Below are positions 34,101-44,134 of a DNA stretch of 64,000 nucleotides, piece after piece (the stretch's first letter is position 1; every line of letters begins with the position of its first letter). Source of the DNA: Blakeslea trispora (taxonomy: Eukaryota > Mucoromycota > Mucoromycetes > Mucorales > Choanephoraceae); assembly GCA_025331445.1 (NCBI GenBank), contig JAIWNE010000113.1, positions 46,122 through 110,121 on the forward strand, read 5' to 3'. Below the pieces are notes generated by a model. The model was given only the letters and a program-made list of their open reading frames with translations. It had not been told where the DNA came from and made no database searches. A program made the position numbers and the translations under genes.

Positions 34101-35902
34101 ATGGCAAGACAAAGTACATTTCTTTCGTGGCCAAGAGTTTGTCCAAGAGTGAAAGAAATTATTCAGCCACTAAGCGTGAGTTGTTGGCTGTTGTCTTTGC
34201 GTTGAAGCGTTTTCACAAATATGTGTATGGTTCCCATTTTACTTTGTTTACGGATCATAAGGCGCTTACTTATCTCCACACCCAACGTGTCGCAAATTTG
34301 ATGATGATTGCATGGATGGACACTATTTTGCAGTATGATTTTAAGATCGTTCATTTACCAGGTGTTTCGAATGTGTTGCCGGATGCGTTGTCGCGTCTGT
34401 TTGAAGGTAGTGATTCCCTGCTAAATGAACTGGGTGGGGATAATTGGATCAAGTCGATCATGCGCAATGGAGCTGTCTCCTTGGAACCTTTACCTGGTGT
34501 ATTGAGTGGTGAGTACTTTACTCCTCCCACTGAGAATGAGAGAAATAAGCTATTAGTAGACGAACATTTGAAAGGTCATTTTGGTGCAGAAGCAATAGTT
34601 CAAGCCTTGAAGAGAAAAGGAATTTATTGGAGTAATGCACAGAGTCAAGCCAATGATCTGGTACAAGCATGTGTACAGTGTCAGCGTCACAATATTTCTA
34701 GAAAAGGCTATAATCCTTTACGTCCTGTAACTGCTCCTATGCCTGGAGATAGTTGGGGTATTGATTTGACTGGTCCCTTTACAATGTCAACTAGAGGAAA
34801 CGAGTACCTGTTAGTTATGATTGACATTGCTAGTAAGTTTTATGTACTTAGACCTATCCCGGATAAGAGTGCTGCTACAATTTCTTTGCAGATCTTGGAT
34901 ATAATCAGTACTTATGGTCCAATGAGAAAGTTACAGAGTGACAATGGACGCGAGTTTGTGAATTCACTGATGACTTGTATGAAAGAGAATGTTGGGTTTG
35001 AACATGCATTGATATCGCAGTATCATCCTAGAGCTAATGGTGCAAGTGAAAGAGCTGTACAAGCTGCAGTGAATACCATTAAGAAGCTAGTAGTCGGTAA
35101 TGTAACTGATTGGGATTTGAAAGTACCTGCTGCACAGTTGTTCTTGAATAGCAAGTATAATGCTAGAACAAAGAGTACCCCTTTCTCGTTAATGTTCGGA
35201 AGAAACCCAAATGACTTTAAGGACTTTAGTCAAGAGAAGGATAATGCGACTGCTGAACAGATTCAGAAAGAGTTGCAAGAGAAAATAAAAAGAATGACTG
35301 AGATAGTTTACCCTGCTGTCTATGAACGTGTAAAGCAAGTCACAGAAAAGCAAAAACAAGTGTTTGATGCTAATCACAAGAAAGTTGAATTTCCTCCTGG
35401 ATCAACTGTGATGATCCTAGTGACAGAGAAACAAAATAAGTTGGATCCTAAGTATAAAGGATTTTACACAGTAGTAAGAAAGACTCAGGCGAATACCTAT
35501 GTGTTAAAGAATGAAAGAGGTATTCTAGAACCTAGAAACTATCCACCTTCTCTGTTGAAGAAAGTATCTGATAAGATATTAGAGAACAAAGATGACATCT
35601 TCGAAGTAGAAGCAATTGTTGCTCATATGTTGAATGATAAGAACCAGTACCTCTACAGGTGTAGATGGCAAGATTATGATGAATCTTATGATACTTGGGA
35701 ACCTGCTGAGAGTTTCACTGATCCAAAATTCATTACTGAATATTGGCAGAGAATTGGTGAAATCCCAGAAAGTATCAAGGAAACAAATAAAGCCAACAAG
35801 AAATTGTTGAGAGAACTTCAAAAGGAAAACTCCGCCAATTCAGGAACAAAGAGAAATAGATTTACAAGAGCCTATCAGAGTAAGAGATCTCGTAGATCAT
35901 AA
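31145..35902 (+). CDS. Gypsy-2 Gag-Pol polyprotein
   Basis: ATG 31145 is chosen because the frame upstream begins in the leader without an ATG. Order: acidic N-terminus; capsid-like region (about 150-330); zinc knuckle CYACHAPWVPGHNC (about 374-388, same odd spacing as Gypsy-1); protease with LLDCGATFS (about 473; DCG instead of the usual DSG/DTG); RT with FFVDDIVVAS (about 821); RNase H (DASLTGIGAVLYQ, about 968); integrase zinc domain HLKGHFG...CVQC; catalytic core WGIDLTGPF (about 1205), LQSDNGREF and GASERAVQA with D, D and E intact; chromodomain FEVEAIVAHM...YDTWEPAESF (about 1485-1536); basic tail. No stop or frameshift. It makes particles, copies the RNA and integrates the cDNA. Confidence 0.95.
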   Translation: MSASEQTAMNSPVDVEAGVAPSPVSPVVDESPVEPVDQPMDVEMESAADEGDSNVFININEKATTEMLLKSAEEDLAMKKNNYLILSGHYLAASKVNPTSQHTKNASEAQKEAQRLYLEAKELLKVLKSVHTPVSMPDVKKSILVPANLPFLQLNSDVVIRREKDSYDSVYDFCQEFVTILEAHSLSLDDNWERLLPICLSKEDRSWFEDKLKNKALNWKMAESKLLDKYDTPFRKFLNMGRVWSMKQEKGESARAFGSKFQKYRRQAGLEDGVQLVLCFWWNLRQEVREACLIPLSANYGTKLPSKIEDIIDLVSATTRDSSSLLTNPGESKSAAVAGEFSGDRKGKKRASVGEDRGKSKKSWTFNQALKKKQCYACHAPWVPGHNCPGRERNAQEKVSRMAVRSGVSDSESGASASKWASCNDENTSALANMALKCKSNQKDVVIKRDFKEVSTNIVFPILVNNSIRTYSLLDCGATFSSVDVEFCLKNKIEISYIEHINKNLVNKSNFHKFFIRLADSKSFVKRIGTCKLSVTCNNQTIQREFEVMNLTNSNEYDLSIGTDFMSSLGIGIYGLPMTFDDQDSNEERLEADRRFNNRSDLLDSIQRENESKENNPALGPQEFEKVMDYINQFIDENQAIPKGSFCTIPESVVCLDTPENATAYRAPYPIPIAMQEVVDKQVQEWLDNGIIEKAPANTAWNTPLTVVSKTNGKGETTGYRVCHDPRMLNLLLKSIDRMPLPVIGELFEDLKGANVYSTLDLKSAFNSLRLNPKDAHKLSFTWRGVQYKPIGTVFGIKHVSSQFQRTMSIALEGLPFVRFFVDDIVVASKNTEDHREHLKQVIQRLTKVNLKLNPKKCHFFQKEIYLLGFHISPAGITMDRRKLVNVLDFPQPKTGKDIQRYCGLINYFRNLIPNVSTIMAPLDSLRNEKSIVHLWNEQHQIAFDNLKKALLSDTVLSYPDMNAKFCISCDASLTGIGAVLYQVIDGKTKYISFVAKSLSKSERNYSATKRELLAVVFALKRFHKYVYGSHFTLFTDHKALTYLHTQRVANLMMIAWMDTILQYDFKIVHLPGVSNVLPDALSRLFEGSDSLLNELGGDNWIKSIMRNGAVSLEPLPGVLSGEYFTPPTENERNKLLVDEHLKGHFGAEAIVQALKRKGIYWSNAQSQANDLVQACVQCQRHNISRKGYNPLRPVTAPMPGDSWGIDLTGPFTMSTRGNEYLLVMIDIASKFYVLRPIPDKSAATISLQILDIISTYGPMRKLQSDNGREFVNSLMTCMKENVGFEHALISQYHPRANGASERAVQAAVNTIKKLVVGNVTDWDLKVPAAQLFLNSKYNARTKSTPFSLMFGRNPNDFKDFSQEKDNATAEQIQKELQEKIKRMTEIVYPAVYERVKQVTEKQKQVFDANHKKVEFPPGSTVMILVTEKQNKLDPKYKGFYTVVRKTQANTYVLKNERGILEPRNYPPSLLKKVSDKILENKDDIFEVEAIVAHMLNDKNQYLYRCRWQDYDESYDTWEPAESFTDPKFITEYWQRIGEIPESIKETNKANKKLLRELQKENSANSGTKRNRFTRAYQSKRSRRS

Positions 35903-36096
35903 ATAATGGTCATTTATGGATCAAAACTTGGTCTTAGCATTGTTGCAGTAAATCAGATAATAGAGTTATTATCTGACATATACAAATAGTCTGTATATAG
36001 TATTTTTTAAAAGAAAAGTTGTAACTGCTTCGTAGTACTGCCTCTGATATAGATCAAAGTGTTTGACGGTATTAGTTAATACCTGGGTGGGGATAA

Positions 36097-36531
36097 TGTC
36101 GTGTTTGGCTTGTCTGAACATGAATTCCTTAAGAGTTGAAGTCTATTTTTGTATATAAAGATCTACATCATAATTGGATTAAGTAATCCTATCAACATTA
36201 TGTCAGTCTAGAATGATTTCATAAGCAAGTGTTATGAATCTGGACTAAAGAAGATGATAAGCAATAAATATTGCCAAAGAAAGTAAAATGTCAATATGTC
36301 ATTAAAGGTGACACAAACTAGTCTATGACATTGTTCTCTTAAATATCCAGATTTAGTAAAGAGTAAAGACTAAAGGAAGTCAAAGACGTAATAGCAATAG
36401 TAGATAGCAATTGGTATAAATACTCTCATTTATTTTGTTCATAATAAAGGCATACGTAAAACAGTCTCAAACTACTTACTATATTTTTTCTCCTAAAAAA
36501 CCTTTATCTATTTTCATACCTAAATATCACA
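36097..36531 (+). repeat. Gypsy-2 3' LTR
   Basis: 435 bp, reads the same as 30686-31120. Followed directly by GTAAG and then the rest of the host intron. Confidence 0.95.
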
Positions 36532-38734
36532 GTAAGTACTCTACATACAATTCAGCCAATTCCCCCTCAATTCTTACTCATTACCTCATAATTTATAGAA
36601 AACAAAATCAACGGACGCACTCCATACTTTGCTAATCCAACAAGCGAATTAGTCGAACAACCATCTAGCTCTGGTAATTTTGCTAAACTGTAACGCCTAC
36701 ATAACGAGAAGGGACTAACAAACCAATCTTCAGTAGATCCAATGCAAATTGATGAAGTTGAGGAACCTGTCGATGCCTTTGTTGAATCTGCAATTGTAAC
36801 TGAGCCCGAGCCCGAGCCTGAGTCTGCTGGACCTTCTGAATTTGATCTTTTATGTAAGTAGTTCTAGAGCAGTCAATTTAGTACAAGTACTCTAACGCCA
36901 ACTCATTTCTTCTCTCAACTTAGCTGACAAACTTCCTCAAAGCCCCTCCTCAAAGATCCTCTTTCAGCTAGTCACTGACATGTACAACAACAGCACTCCT
37001 CGCAACCAAATCGAAAAGTACATGCAAGATCTCAACCGCTTGTTAGAAATCCAAGTCGATGCTTTTCGTTTCCCAAAGACATTGACAACGTTCTTACAAA
37101 GAAGCCAACTTTTCAAATTGAGCAATGATGGTATAAAGTACTACAACGTTTGTACTAGCTGGCATCATCTTCACGACCAAAAGAACGAACCTGGAGAGAA
37201 TGACATCGTTTGTAACCGAGATCTACAGAAAGCAGCATTCAAGCCAGCAAAATCAGAAAGATACCGTAAAGGCAAAGTCTATGATTATGATTGCACTAAA
37301 GAGGTACCAAAGCTTGTGCCTCAAAAAGAGTATCCCTACTGTTCCGTTATTTCAACACTCAAAAAGTTCTTTCTGCGTCAAGGCTTTGCTGATCAGACCA
37401 ACGAATGGAGAAAACGTGAGACTGTTTCCGGCTATATGCTTGACATCTACGATGGTACCGGTTTCTCCGAATTTAAGGCACTTCCAAACGATCCTATTCC
37501 TTTTGCTTTCCTCGGTGACTACAACCTGTTGCTCACTCTAAATGTCGACTGGTTTGGTCCCTTCAATGCCCAATATAGTGTAAGATGCATCTACCTCACT
37601 ATACAGAACCTGCCCAAAGCCAATGGTCGTGACCTAAAGCAAAACATGTTACTCGTAGGAGTCATTCCTGGGCCTCAAGAGCCTCCAACTACCACGTTCA
37701 ATTATTATTCGAAGCCATTGGTGGATGAGTTGCTCGTGTTGTTAGAAGGTGTGGAGATGACAATGGTGATGAAAGATGGTTCAGCTGTCAACAGTAAAGT
37801 CAGGGCATGCTTGGCTACAATCTGCTCAGATCTTCCAGCAACCAAGAAACTAGAAAGTAGTATGTCCTTCAACAGCAATTTTGGTTGTCACTTGTGCCAC
37901 ACACAATTCCCCGGTTTTGCAGGTCCAGACAATCAAAGAAACTACTGCAGCTGAGACTGCGACAGTTGGAGAAGAAGAACGGTAGAAGAAACCAGAGCAA
38001 GCTCTCGTGCTTGGAAGGAGGGCGAGACTGCAAAAAAAAGAAAAGAATTGGAACAAGCAAGTGGTGTTCGGTTTTTGGTGCTGTTCGAGTTGCCTTACTT
38101 CTCTTATGACCTGCTAGCCATCGAACCTATGCGCGTGCTGTACCTGGGTGCAGCCAAGACTGCGTTGATCAAGATGATGCCGGAAGATTCTTATCTGAAG
38201 GTTCAAGAAATCATGAGATGCCATATGAGGTTTAATTCTCAGGCTCCTGGCAATCCAATGTCTAAAAAAATTACTAAAAACGGGTTCCCATATGTCAAAG
38301 CAGTCGAATTCAAAGACTTTATGACCTCTATGGCCCATGCTCTCCTTTGTCCTCCCGCTCTTGATGCCTCTGTTTACATGCATATGATGGAGTTGATCCA
38401 TGCACTTAGAATCCTTGATTTTGGTGCCATAAAAATTTCCGACATTTATGTAGTTCACACTCATCTCTTAAACTTTGCCAAAAAATATGAACTTGCCTAC
38501 GGCTCTGAATTTGTTCCAACAAATTTCCATTTTATGCTGCATCTCCGTGATTGCATGCGTAAATGGGGTCCAGCCTCTTGCTTTTGGGCTTTCAACTTTG
38601 AAAGAAATAACCTCTTCCTTGAAAACGTCAAAACAAATCACAAGCAGGGTTTTGAAAAAACATACATGCGTAAAATGCAGGCAATCATTTTTTCTAACGA
38701 TGCTGGCATCATCTCCCTGCCCGAAAACTTTTAG

Positions 38735-39369
38735 ATGTTTTATTATCTTTTATTATTATCAATCTATATAGACTTAACAATATCATTTAAAAAATATTTA
38801 GAATAAAAACCCAAAAAACTTAATAAATTTGCTTACATTATTATCACGCTTATTTTCTACTGCTTATGCACACCAAGTTCATAGTTGATTACTACGCGTA
38901 GTTTATGGTTTGTCATGCCTGTTGAAGATGCAACATGAAAGAGAAACTTATCCATAAAAAAAGAGAAAATAAAAAACGAAAAGAAATCTGATTAAAACAA
39001 AACTTCCGCTCCTTTTCCGAAAAAAAATTCCCGCTCCAGATTTAAACAGAGCATGACATGATCTGGCCATTTTTGTTTATTGTTTATTCGTTATCATCGT
39101 CTTTACTCACAATGTAACAGTGCTGGCAATATGATATACAATGGTAACTGTGAAATTTGCAGGTCTACGGATAGCTCTTTGTTTTATCTTAATTGTATTA
39201 GTCAAAGTTCAAAAATCTTAGAAATCAAAGTGCCAAAAGAGAGTTGTCTCACCATGCTGATGATCAATTGAGAGTATCCAACTAAATCAAGACATTTAAA
39301 GCATCAATCATATTCATTTGTTTTTTTATTAGAAACACTTTTCTATCATATACATCAAACAACTACGAA
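38735..39369. other. Gap between the E1 transposase body and the C-terminal ORF
   Basis: AT-rich. ACTACGCGTAGT near 38891 is a 12-base palindrome. A 63-residue ORF at 39080-39271 (with NGNCEICRSTD) is not convincing alone. The stretch may contain an intron or a promoter for 39370. Confidence 0.3.
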
Positions 39370-40110
39370 ATGAGCCAAACTACAGAAAACAACAACAATT
39401 TAATTCAAACAAGTGAGGATTTATTGCAAGATCAGGGTATCATAGGACCTGGTATTCCTTATTCATTAGGGGATATGATCAAATATTCACAGAAAGGTGG
39501 AAATCCTATGGGCTTTGAATTCATTACCAAGGACGGTAGAGTGCCTCTCACTTGGGCCCGAGGGGCTTCTAAGCACTTAAAACCAGCACACTTTCAATGT
39601 TTGGTTGAATATTACGGAAGACAATATAGTACACCCATTGTCGTTATCAACAACGTCAAAAAGTTCAAAAAGATCGATGTACTTGGATCCACTTACAGTT
39701 CTAGACTAACACGAAGCAATGTCGGCATCGATTTCAATGCCTTTCGCCATGATGATTTTGAAAACGATGACTAAGAAGGTGTCAATATCACCGACACTAC
39801 TGAGCATCTGCGTGCTGGATCAGTCGATTACTTTTTTTGTCATCAGGCACAATTTACCGATATCAATGGCAAAACATGCTACTTGAACCACTACTTTGCT
39901 TTCGTCCACTGGTTCAAGAATCCTCGTTCTGGTAAAGAAGAATTATCTCAGTACACTGGACCTTATATGCGTCCTGTTCGATGTGAATACGAAAACATTA
40001 GCTCTTATTCAATCTTGCCAGTTCAAAAAATGTATTCACTAGTTCACATACTAAACATACCTTTTCCAAACATCATCGTCATTGTTGATTTACCAAATAA
40101 AATTCTGTAA
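39370..40110 (+). pseudogene. E1 ORF resembling the C-terminal region of tnp2 transposases
   Basis: ATG 39370 begins MSQTTENNNN. One frame runs to 40110 with a TAA at 39772-39774. The stretch after the stop has VDYFFCHQAQFTDINGK, YFAFVHWFKNP and SSYSILPVQKMYSLVHI. These correspond to the end of tnp2-type proteins, where a phrase like AFVRWF is followed by ILPVHRI. Before the stop come a GS-x-x-SRLTRS-type segment and KHLKPAHFQCLVEYYG. E1 either encodes the C-terminal region as a separate protein or has lost the joining intron. It ends 194 bases from the 3' end of the convergent accessory gene. Confidence 0.6.
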
Positions 40111-40782
40111 CAAACAAAGGATAATTTCTTTTTTCAAAATATTTATTACACATGAATATATCAATTAAAAAGTAAGAAGGAAAAACAAAAAACACCTAAA
40201 CAAAGCTGCTGTCAACAGCCCAAGTTGGCAAAGCAGCAAGTGTCTCAGAAGTAATGGCGTGTGATTCCTTCCGAGTTCTTGAATCAGTCTTTGTAGGTAT
40301 AAATCAACGGTTTCTGGCTTTAGTATTGGCATTGCGAATTGCATCCAACTCATCAAAAAACTCGTTGCACTATTCAAACAAATTGGTTAATACGTTTACA
40401 ATAGTTTGCTATAATCTACTAACCTTTTCTGTTCTGTATTTTAGAGCCTTTCTTGATCTTACTTCTTCGCCATCAGCATCCAGCTCATCTTCTTGATCCG
40501 AGATCATTTCAGGAACGAGTACTGAAAGGCACTCAACATCCGTTCCATAGTAAGCTTTAAGATGATGCTTGAAGTTACTATATATACTTCTTCTTCTTTT
40601 CAAGATCTATTTATCAAATATTGTCTTAGCGATTGCGAAACATAAGAACTTGTAATGAGCATATCTTACTTGCGATTTGCGGGTCGCATAGTTCTTCTTC
40701 CTAAGCTCTTCTTTTTTAGCTTCTTCTAGCAAATCTTTCTTCCTCTTTTCGTTACGGATGTTGTTGAAACGCTTGCCAAGTA

Positions 40783-42113
40783 CAGTGAGCTCCCAAAAAA
40801 AATTTGAATTTTTTGAAGCCCGATGTAAACACGTAAGAAATGCAAAATACTCTAGAACCTTTTTTCATCTCTTTTTATAATAAAATATCCATCAGAAAGT
40901 TCCTGAACGACGAAGAAAAGCGTATCATGCTTGAAATGAGAAAACAAGGAATCAAAGTGTCTCAAATTGCACTCACATTATGGGTGAGAGAGGCCACCAT
41001 CTATGCGGCTCTGAAGAGAGCAGAGTCAAGGGGCACCACGGCTCGAGCAAAAGGATCTGGTAGACCAAAAAAGCTATCACCAAGAACACTGAGAATACTC
41101 AGAAGAGAGGTGATCTTTAACAGGAGAGCCACACTAGCTGAATTGACAGCATCTCTCCCTGTTAAAGTTCACCCCTCAACGGTACGTCGTGCTTTGCACA
41201 ATATGGGGTTTCGCAACCGTGTGGGCGTGAGAAAGCCCTTTCTTACTTCTCTGCATCGATTCAATCGACTCAAGTTTGCAGAGAAGTACCAGCATCTCAC
41301 GGTCGAGGACTGGAAGAAGGTGGTGTTCACGGATGAAAGCTCATTCGAAAATGGCAAGAATTCCGCCGCTGTCATGGTTTGGCGCTTAGCAAGTGAGAAG
41401 TATCTGGAGGGTTGCTTGGCGCCTACTTTTAAGAGTGGTAGGACTAGCCTGATGGTCTGGGGAGCCATCAGGTATGACCATAAGTCTGAGCTCCACTTTT
41501 GTAGCAATGAAGAGCGAAAGGGACCGGGTTTCGTATCATGCATATACAAAGGCCCGCTCCTAAGATTTTATGGAACGGAGCAGGATCTTATCCTAATGGA
41601 AGATGGCGCTCCGGTTCATAGATGCAGAGCTGCAAAAGAATGGAAGGCTCAGAGAGGTATGCACGTCTTACCATGGCCTGCACAATTGCCTGATTTGAAT
41701 CCAATCTAAAATTTGTGGATGATAATGAAAAGGCGTGTGCAGGCCCTTCGGGCTAGAGGTAGGCGCCCAAATGACTTGGAGGAGTATAAGGCATGCTTGC
41801 AAAGGGTTTGGGATGAACTACAACCGCAAGATTGGAACAAACTCATTGCAAGCATGCCTAGTAGACTTAAAGAGGTCATCAAGAATAAAGGTGGGCCAAC
41901 TCATCATTAGTCCGCCCTATTTGAATAAATAAAAATCTCTTTTTGTTTTATAAAACTATTTCAGTATAATCTACGAAAACTTCTGGCAATTACTTATACG
42001 TTTTAAAGGGTTTGGTAGAACCTAAGTAGTTCTTTGAAGATCATTATCATTACATATTATCATTTCAATTTTGCGGGTTTTAAATAATTCAAAAATTTTT
42101 TGGGAGCCCACTG
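40783..42113. mobile_element. Tc1-2: Tc1/mariner-like element
   Basis: 1,331 bp between TA dinucleotides (40781-40782 and 42114-42115). Inverted ends of roughly 40 bases start CAGTG(A/G)GCTCCCAAAAAA and run to AA(G/A)CCCG. It encodes one plus-strand transposase. A different family from Tc1-1 by both ends and protein. It sits in an exon of the E1 accessory gene. Confidence 0.93.
40840..41910 (+). pseudogene. Tc1-2 transposase with a stop at the catalytic Glu
   Basis: ATG 40840. Helix-turn-helix region: MRKQGIKVSQIALTLWVREATIYAAL, then a GSGRPKKLS linker and a second helical DNA-binding segment with HPSTVRRALHNMGF. Catalytic core: VVFTDESSFE (first D), LILMEDGAPVHR (second D) and LPDLNPI-stop-NLW, where the usual Glu codon is TAA (41707-41709, consistent with GAA to TAA). 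The frame then continues to THH-stop at 41910. Otherwise the gene is unbroken, so the stop may be recent. Confidence 0.92.
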
Positions 42114-43019
42114 TACATATTTTACAAAGTTTGCTTTGTCTGTAGAGCTCCAGACTCTGCCTTTGAGAACAATGAAGTACATGTGATGTACTTCAATGTT
42201 ACTGATGATTGCTTTTACTTTCTGCCCATTGTAAGGGCCACCAATCAAAGTCTCGTCTAGTCTCCAGCTATCTTCGCCAATCTGTTCTCTTTCAATATCA
42301 ATTACAAGACACTAATAAAGACGGTCAGTAAAACTAAAAGGTTATGATATGAGTAACACTAACATGAAGTATCTTTAAGTCGTCTTTGATGCCAGGGAAT
42401 TGAAACTTTGTGTTACTGGTAGTCGAATTAGTAGCGAATTTCTCATTCATGTCATTCATTTGGCGAGACAGCTGGTTGTTCTTGGTCTCGACATTTCTAA
42501 GCTGCTCATTGGTGCTTTCAAGAGCTCGCTTTAAGTCTTGCACCTCTCTACTGATGACTGTATTGCTCTGACGAGGAATTGACACAATACCGCTGATACT
42601 GACAGCGTTAGCCATAGGAATAGGAACGGTGACGGCATTATTGTTAGCATTGTCGGAAGAGGTAGTGTAGGACATGTTTTGAGGCTAATTGAAATTTGAT
42701 TCGAAAAAAGACAATCAACAAAATGAAATCAGTTACCAAGTCTTTTATACTTGCAGCATTTGTCGTTATATTTTAAAGTAATTTGACACATTCGGAATCT
42801 AAATGAAACTTGGCTTGAGCGCCGAATAGATCAGAATAGAATTTCAGATAACTAAAAACCAATTAAAGTTTTTTGAACTCTTTATCTCTTTCTTTTGCTT
42901 CTTTTTGATGCTTTAAAACTTTTCTGAGTGGTTCATGGTATGAGTCTCCTCACAAAAAATTGTTTATTGATATGAATCAATGTATAGTATGGCAAGACAA
43001 GTAACTCGTTTTAGTTGGT

Positions 43020-43480
43020 GCTATGTTTAGTAAGAAGGGGTAAGTGATCGATCATTTTTTTTGAAGCAAGTCTAACAATGTTTTCCGTAGTAATTGATGG
43101 CTACTTACCTTATCATCAGGATGTGTCTGAAGGGCTAAAGAGCTAAAGAGGTCTATTATCTTTAATACTGTAAGTTAAAAAAAAAGTTTACAAATGTCTG
43201 TTTCTTTATTGATATTAACTGGGATTTATCTAATAGATGCTCTATCCTCTATCTCTATTGGGAAGGCCAGTGGCCATAGTCATTGAGAGGTAATTAACTT
43301 ATTTGTTGCTCATTTTTTTCGATTGTTTTTAATGACTATTTCTTTAATTTGATAGTTCTTTTCTGCTATCTATCTATTGTTTATTGGTTACAGGAAGATA
43401 TCTAAATGGATTCTATTCTATTTTGAATGAATGGCAAGAAAAACACGGTCAAAACGATGTATCTAAAGGTAAGCGTAGTA
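43020..43480 (+). pseudogene. Small multi-exon gene remnant in E1 (copy also at 63.8-64.0 kb)
   Basis: Candidate exons separated by GT-AG introns: ATG 43025 (MFSKKG), one with IDGYLPYHQDVSEGLKS followed by a stop, one near 43240-43290 (SIGKASGHSH) and one ending at about 43470 with NGFYSILNEWQEKHGQND. The last two have clear counterparts on the minus strand at the right window edge (SIAKAGGYGYQK and DGFYSILNKWQEKYGQND). Conservation of an exon at the protein level argues for a real gene. Function unknown. Confidence 0.4.
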
Positions 43481-43928
43481 TGTGAAGACTACCACAGCTA
43501 TGGCTGGGTAAAGAGGTAAAGAAGGGTATGGGGACCCAGTATATAGAGCATTAGATTAGCTAATCATGTACGAATAAAGATCCAATGGATCGATCGTATA
43601 AACAATTTTTTTATTAAATAAAACCAATAATATAAATGAATTCAAATGACGTTTTCCGTATTATATTTTAACCCAGTGGTAAATGAGTAAAAATAAAAGG
43701 CATATCAGCCAATAAAGAAAAGCAATGAGTACCAAATAAAGCATACATCTTTAAACCAAGGTCAAATAGCAAAGGAGTGTATTTGAAATGCTTGTGTAAA
43801 ATTGTAACGTGGGAGAGTCTATGGGAGTTAGACAGTCTAAAGACCGAAGCAAACACAAAAGGTTTCTTTAGACCAATAACATCAAGATTGCTTTATTCAA
43901 AGAAGCAAATGAGATTAGAGGATTGCCC

Positions 43929-44134
43929 TTTAACAGACGTGTATTTTCTGTCAATTAAAAGCCTAAAACACCCTTTAACTGACATAAATTATCTGTCGGT
44001 TAAAAGTCTGGAACACCCTTTTACCGACATTTTTTTCGCTGCTAAAACTTTGTCGGTTAAAGGCCTATTAAACCCCCAAACAGACTAGTCTATTTCATTT
44101 CTTAATGTGTCGTTAACCGACAATGTCGGTTAAA
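43929..44134. repeat. E1 right subterminal repeats
   Basis: GTCGGTTAAA or its complement, with variants, at about 43929, 43949, 43994, 44027, 44052, 44112 and 44125, partly as a degenerate tandem unit of about 45 bases containing AACACCCTTTTACCGACA. The same word as at the left end (28362-28402). Confidence 0.7.

Larger units (their letters stand above)
30686..36531 (+). mobile_element. Gypsy-2: apparently intact Ty3/gypsy chromovirus
   Basis: 5,846 bp with two 435-bp LTRs (30686-31120 and 36097-36531) that look identical by eye, TG...CA ends and a GTAAG target duplication (30681-30685 and 36532-36536). One uninterrupted gag-pol ORF of about 1,585 residues. Identical LTRs and an open ORF point to a very recent insertion, possibly an active element. 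It lies within intron 1 of the E1 transposase, whose residual intron pieces are 46 and 62 nt. Confidence 0.95.
30519..38734 (+). pseudogene. E1 tnp2-type CACTA transposase, interrupted by Gypsy-2
   Basis: Exons 30519-30639, 36599-36853 and 36924-38734 join in phase. Exon 1 (MPATPTRN...) has a C2H2-like finger CDIC...HRSH. Exon 2 ends in an acidic stretch. Exon 3 holds the tnp2 core: WRKRETVSGYMLDIYDG, LTLNVDWFGPFNAQYSV, LVGVIPGPQEP, the SDLPA block (first catalytic Asp), CHLCHTQFPGF, IEPMRVLYLG (family I-D-P-M-H, so second Asp is Glu here) and FNFERNN (catalytic Glu). In-frame stops: TAA 36691-36693 and TGA 37952-37954 (probably a former Trp). Gypsy-2 lies in intron 1. The product would excise and insert CACTA elements in the nucleus. 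The Asp-to-Glu change and stops make this copy inactive. Confidence 0.88.
40304..42675 (-). pseudogene. E1 accessory gene, coiled-coil and basic protein, disrupted by Tc1-2
   Basis: Exons 42675-42364, 42311-42114 plus 40782-40671 (one exon split by Tc1-2), 40606-40434 and 40369-40304. The introns are GT-AG and all in phase. The N-terminus (MSYTTSSDNANNN) leads to a coiled coil (VQDLKRALESTNEQLRNVE), then a domain with RLDETLIGGPYNGQKVKAI and KGRVWSSTDKANFVKYV, a Lys/Arg/Glu-rich helix, an acidic loop (DQEDELDADGEEV) and a last exon ending TKARNR-stop. Removing Tc1-2 and one TA restores the frame (KYV-LGKR). Family not recognised. The make-up (coiled coil, basic helix, acidic segment) matches that of the E2 and E3 accessory proteins, though I cannot show homology. 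A DNA-binding or partner role for the transposase is inference. Confidence 0.65.
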
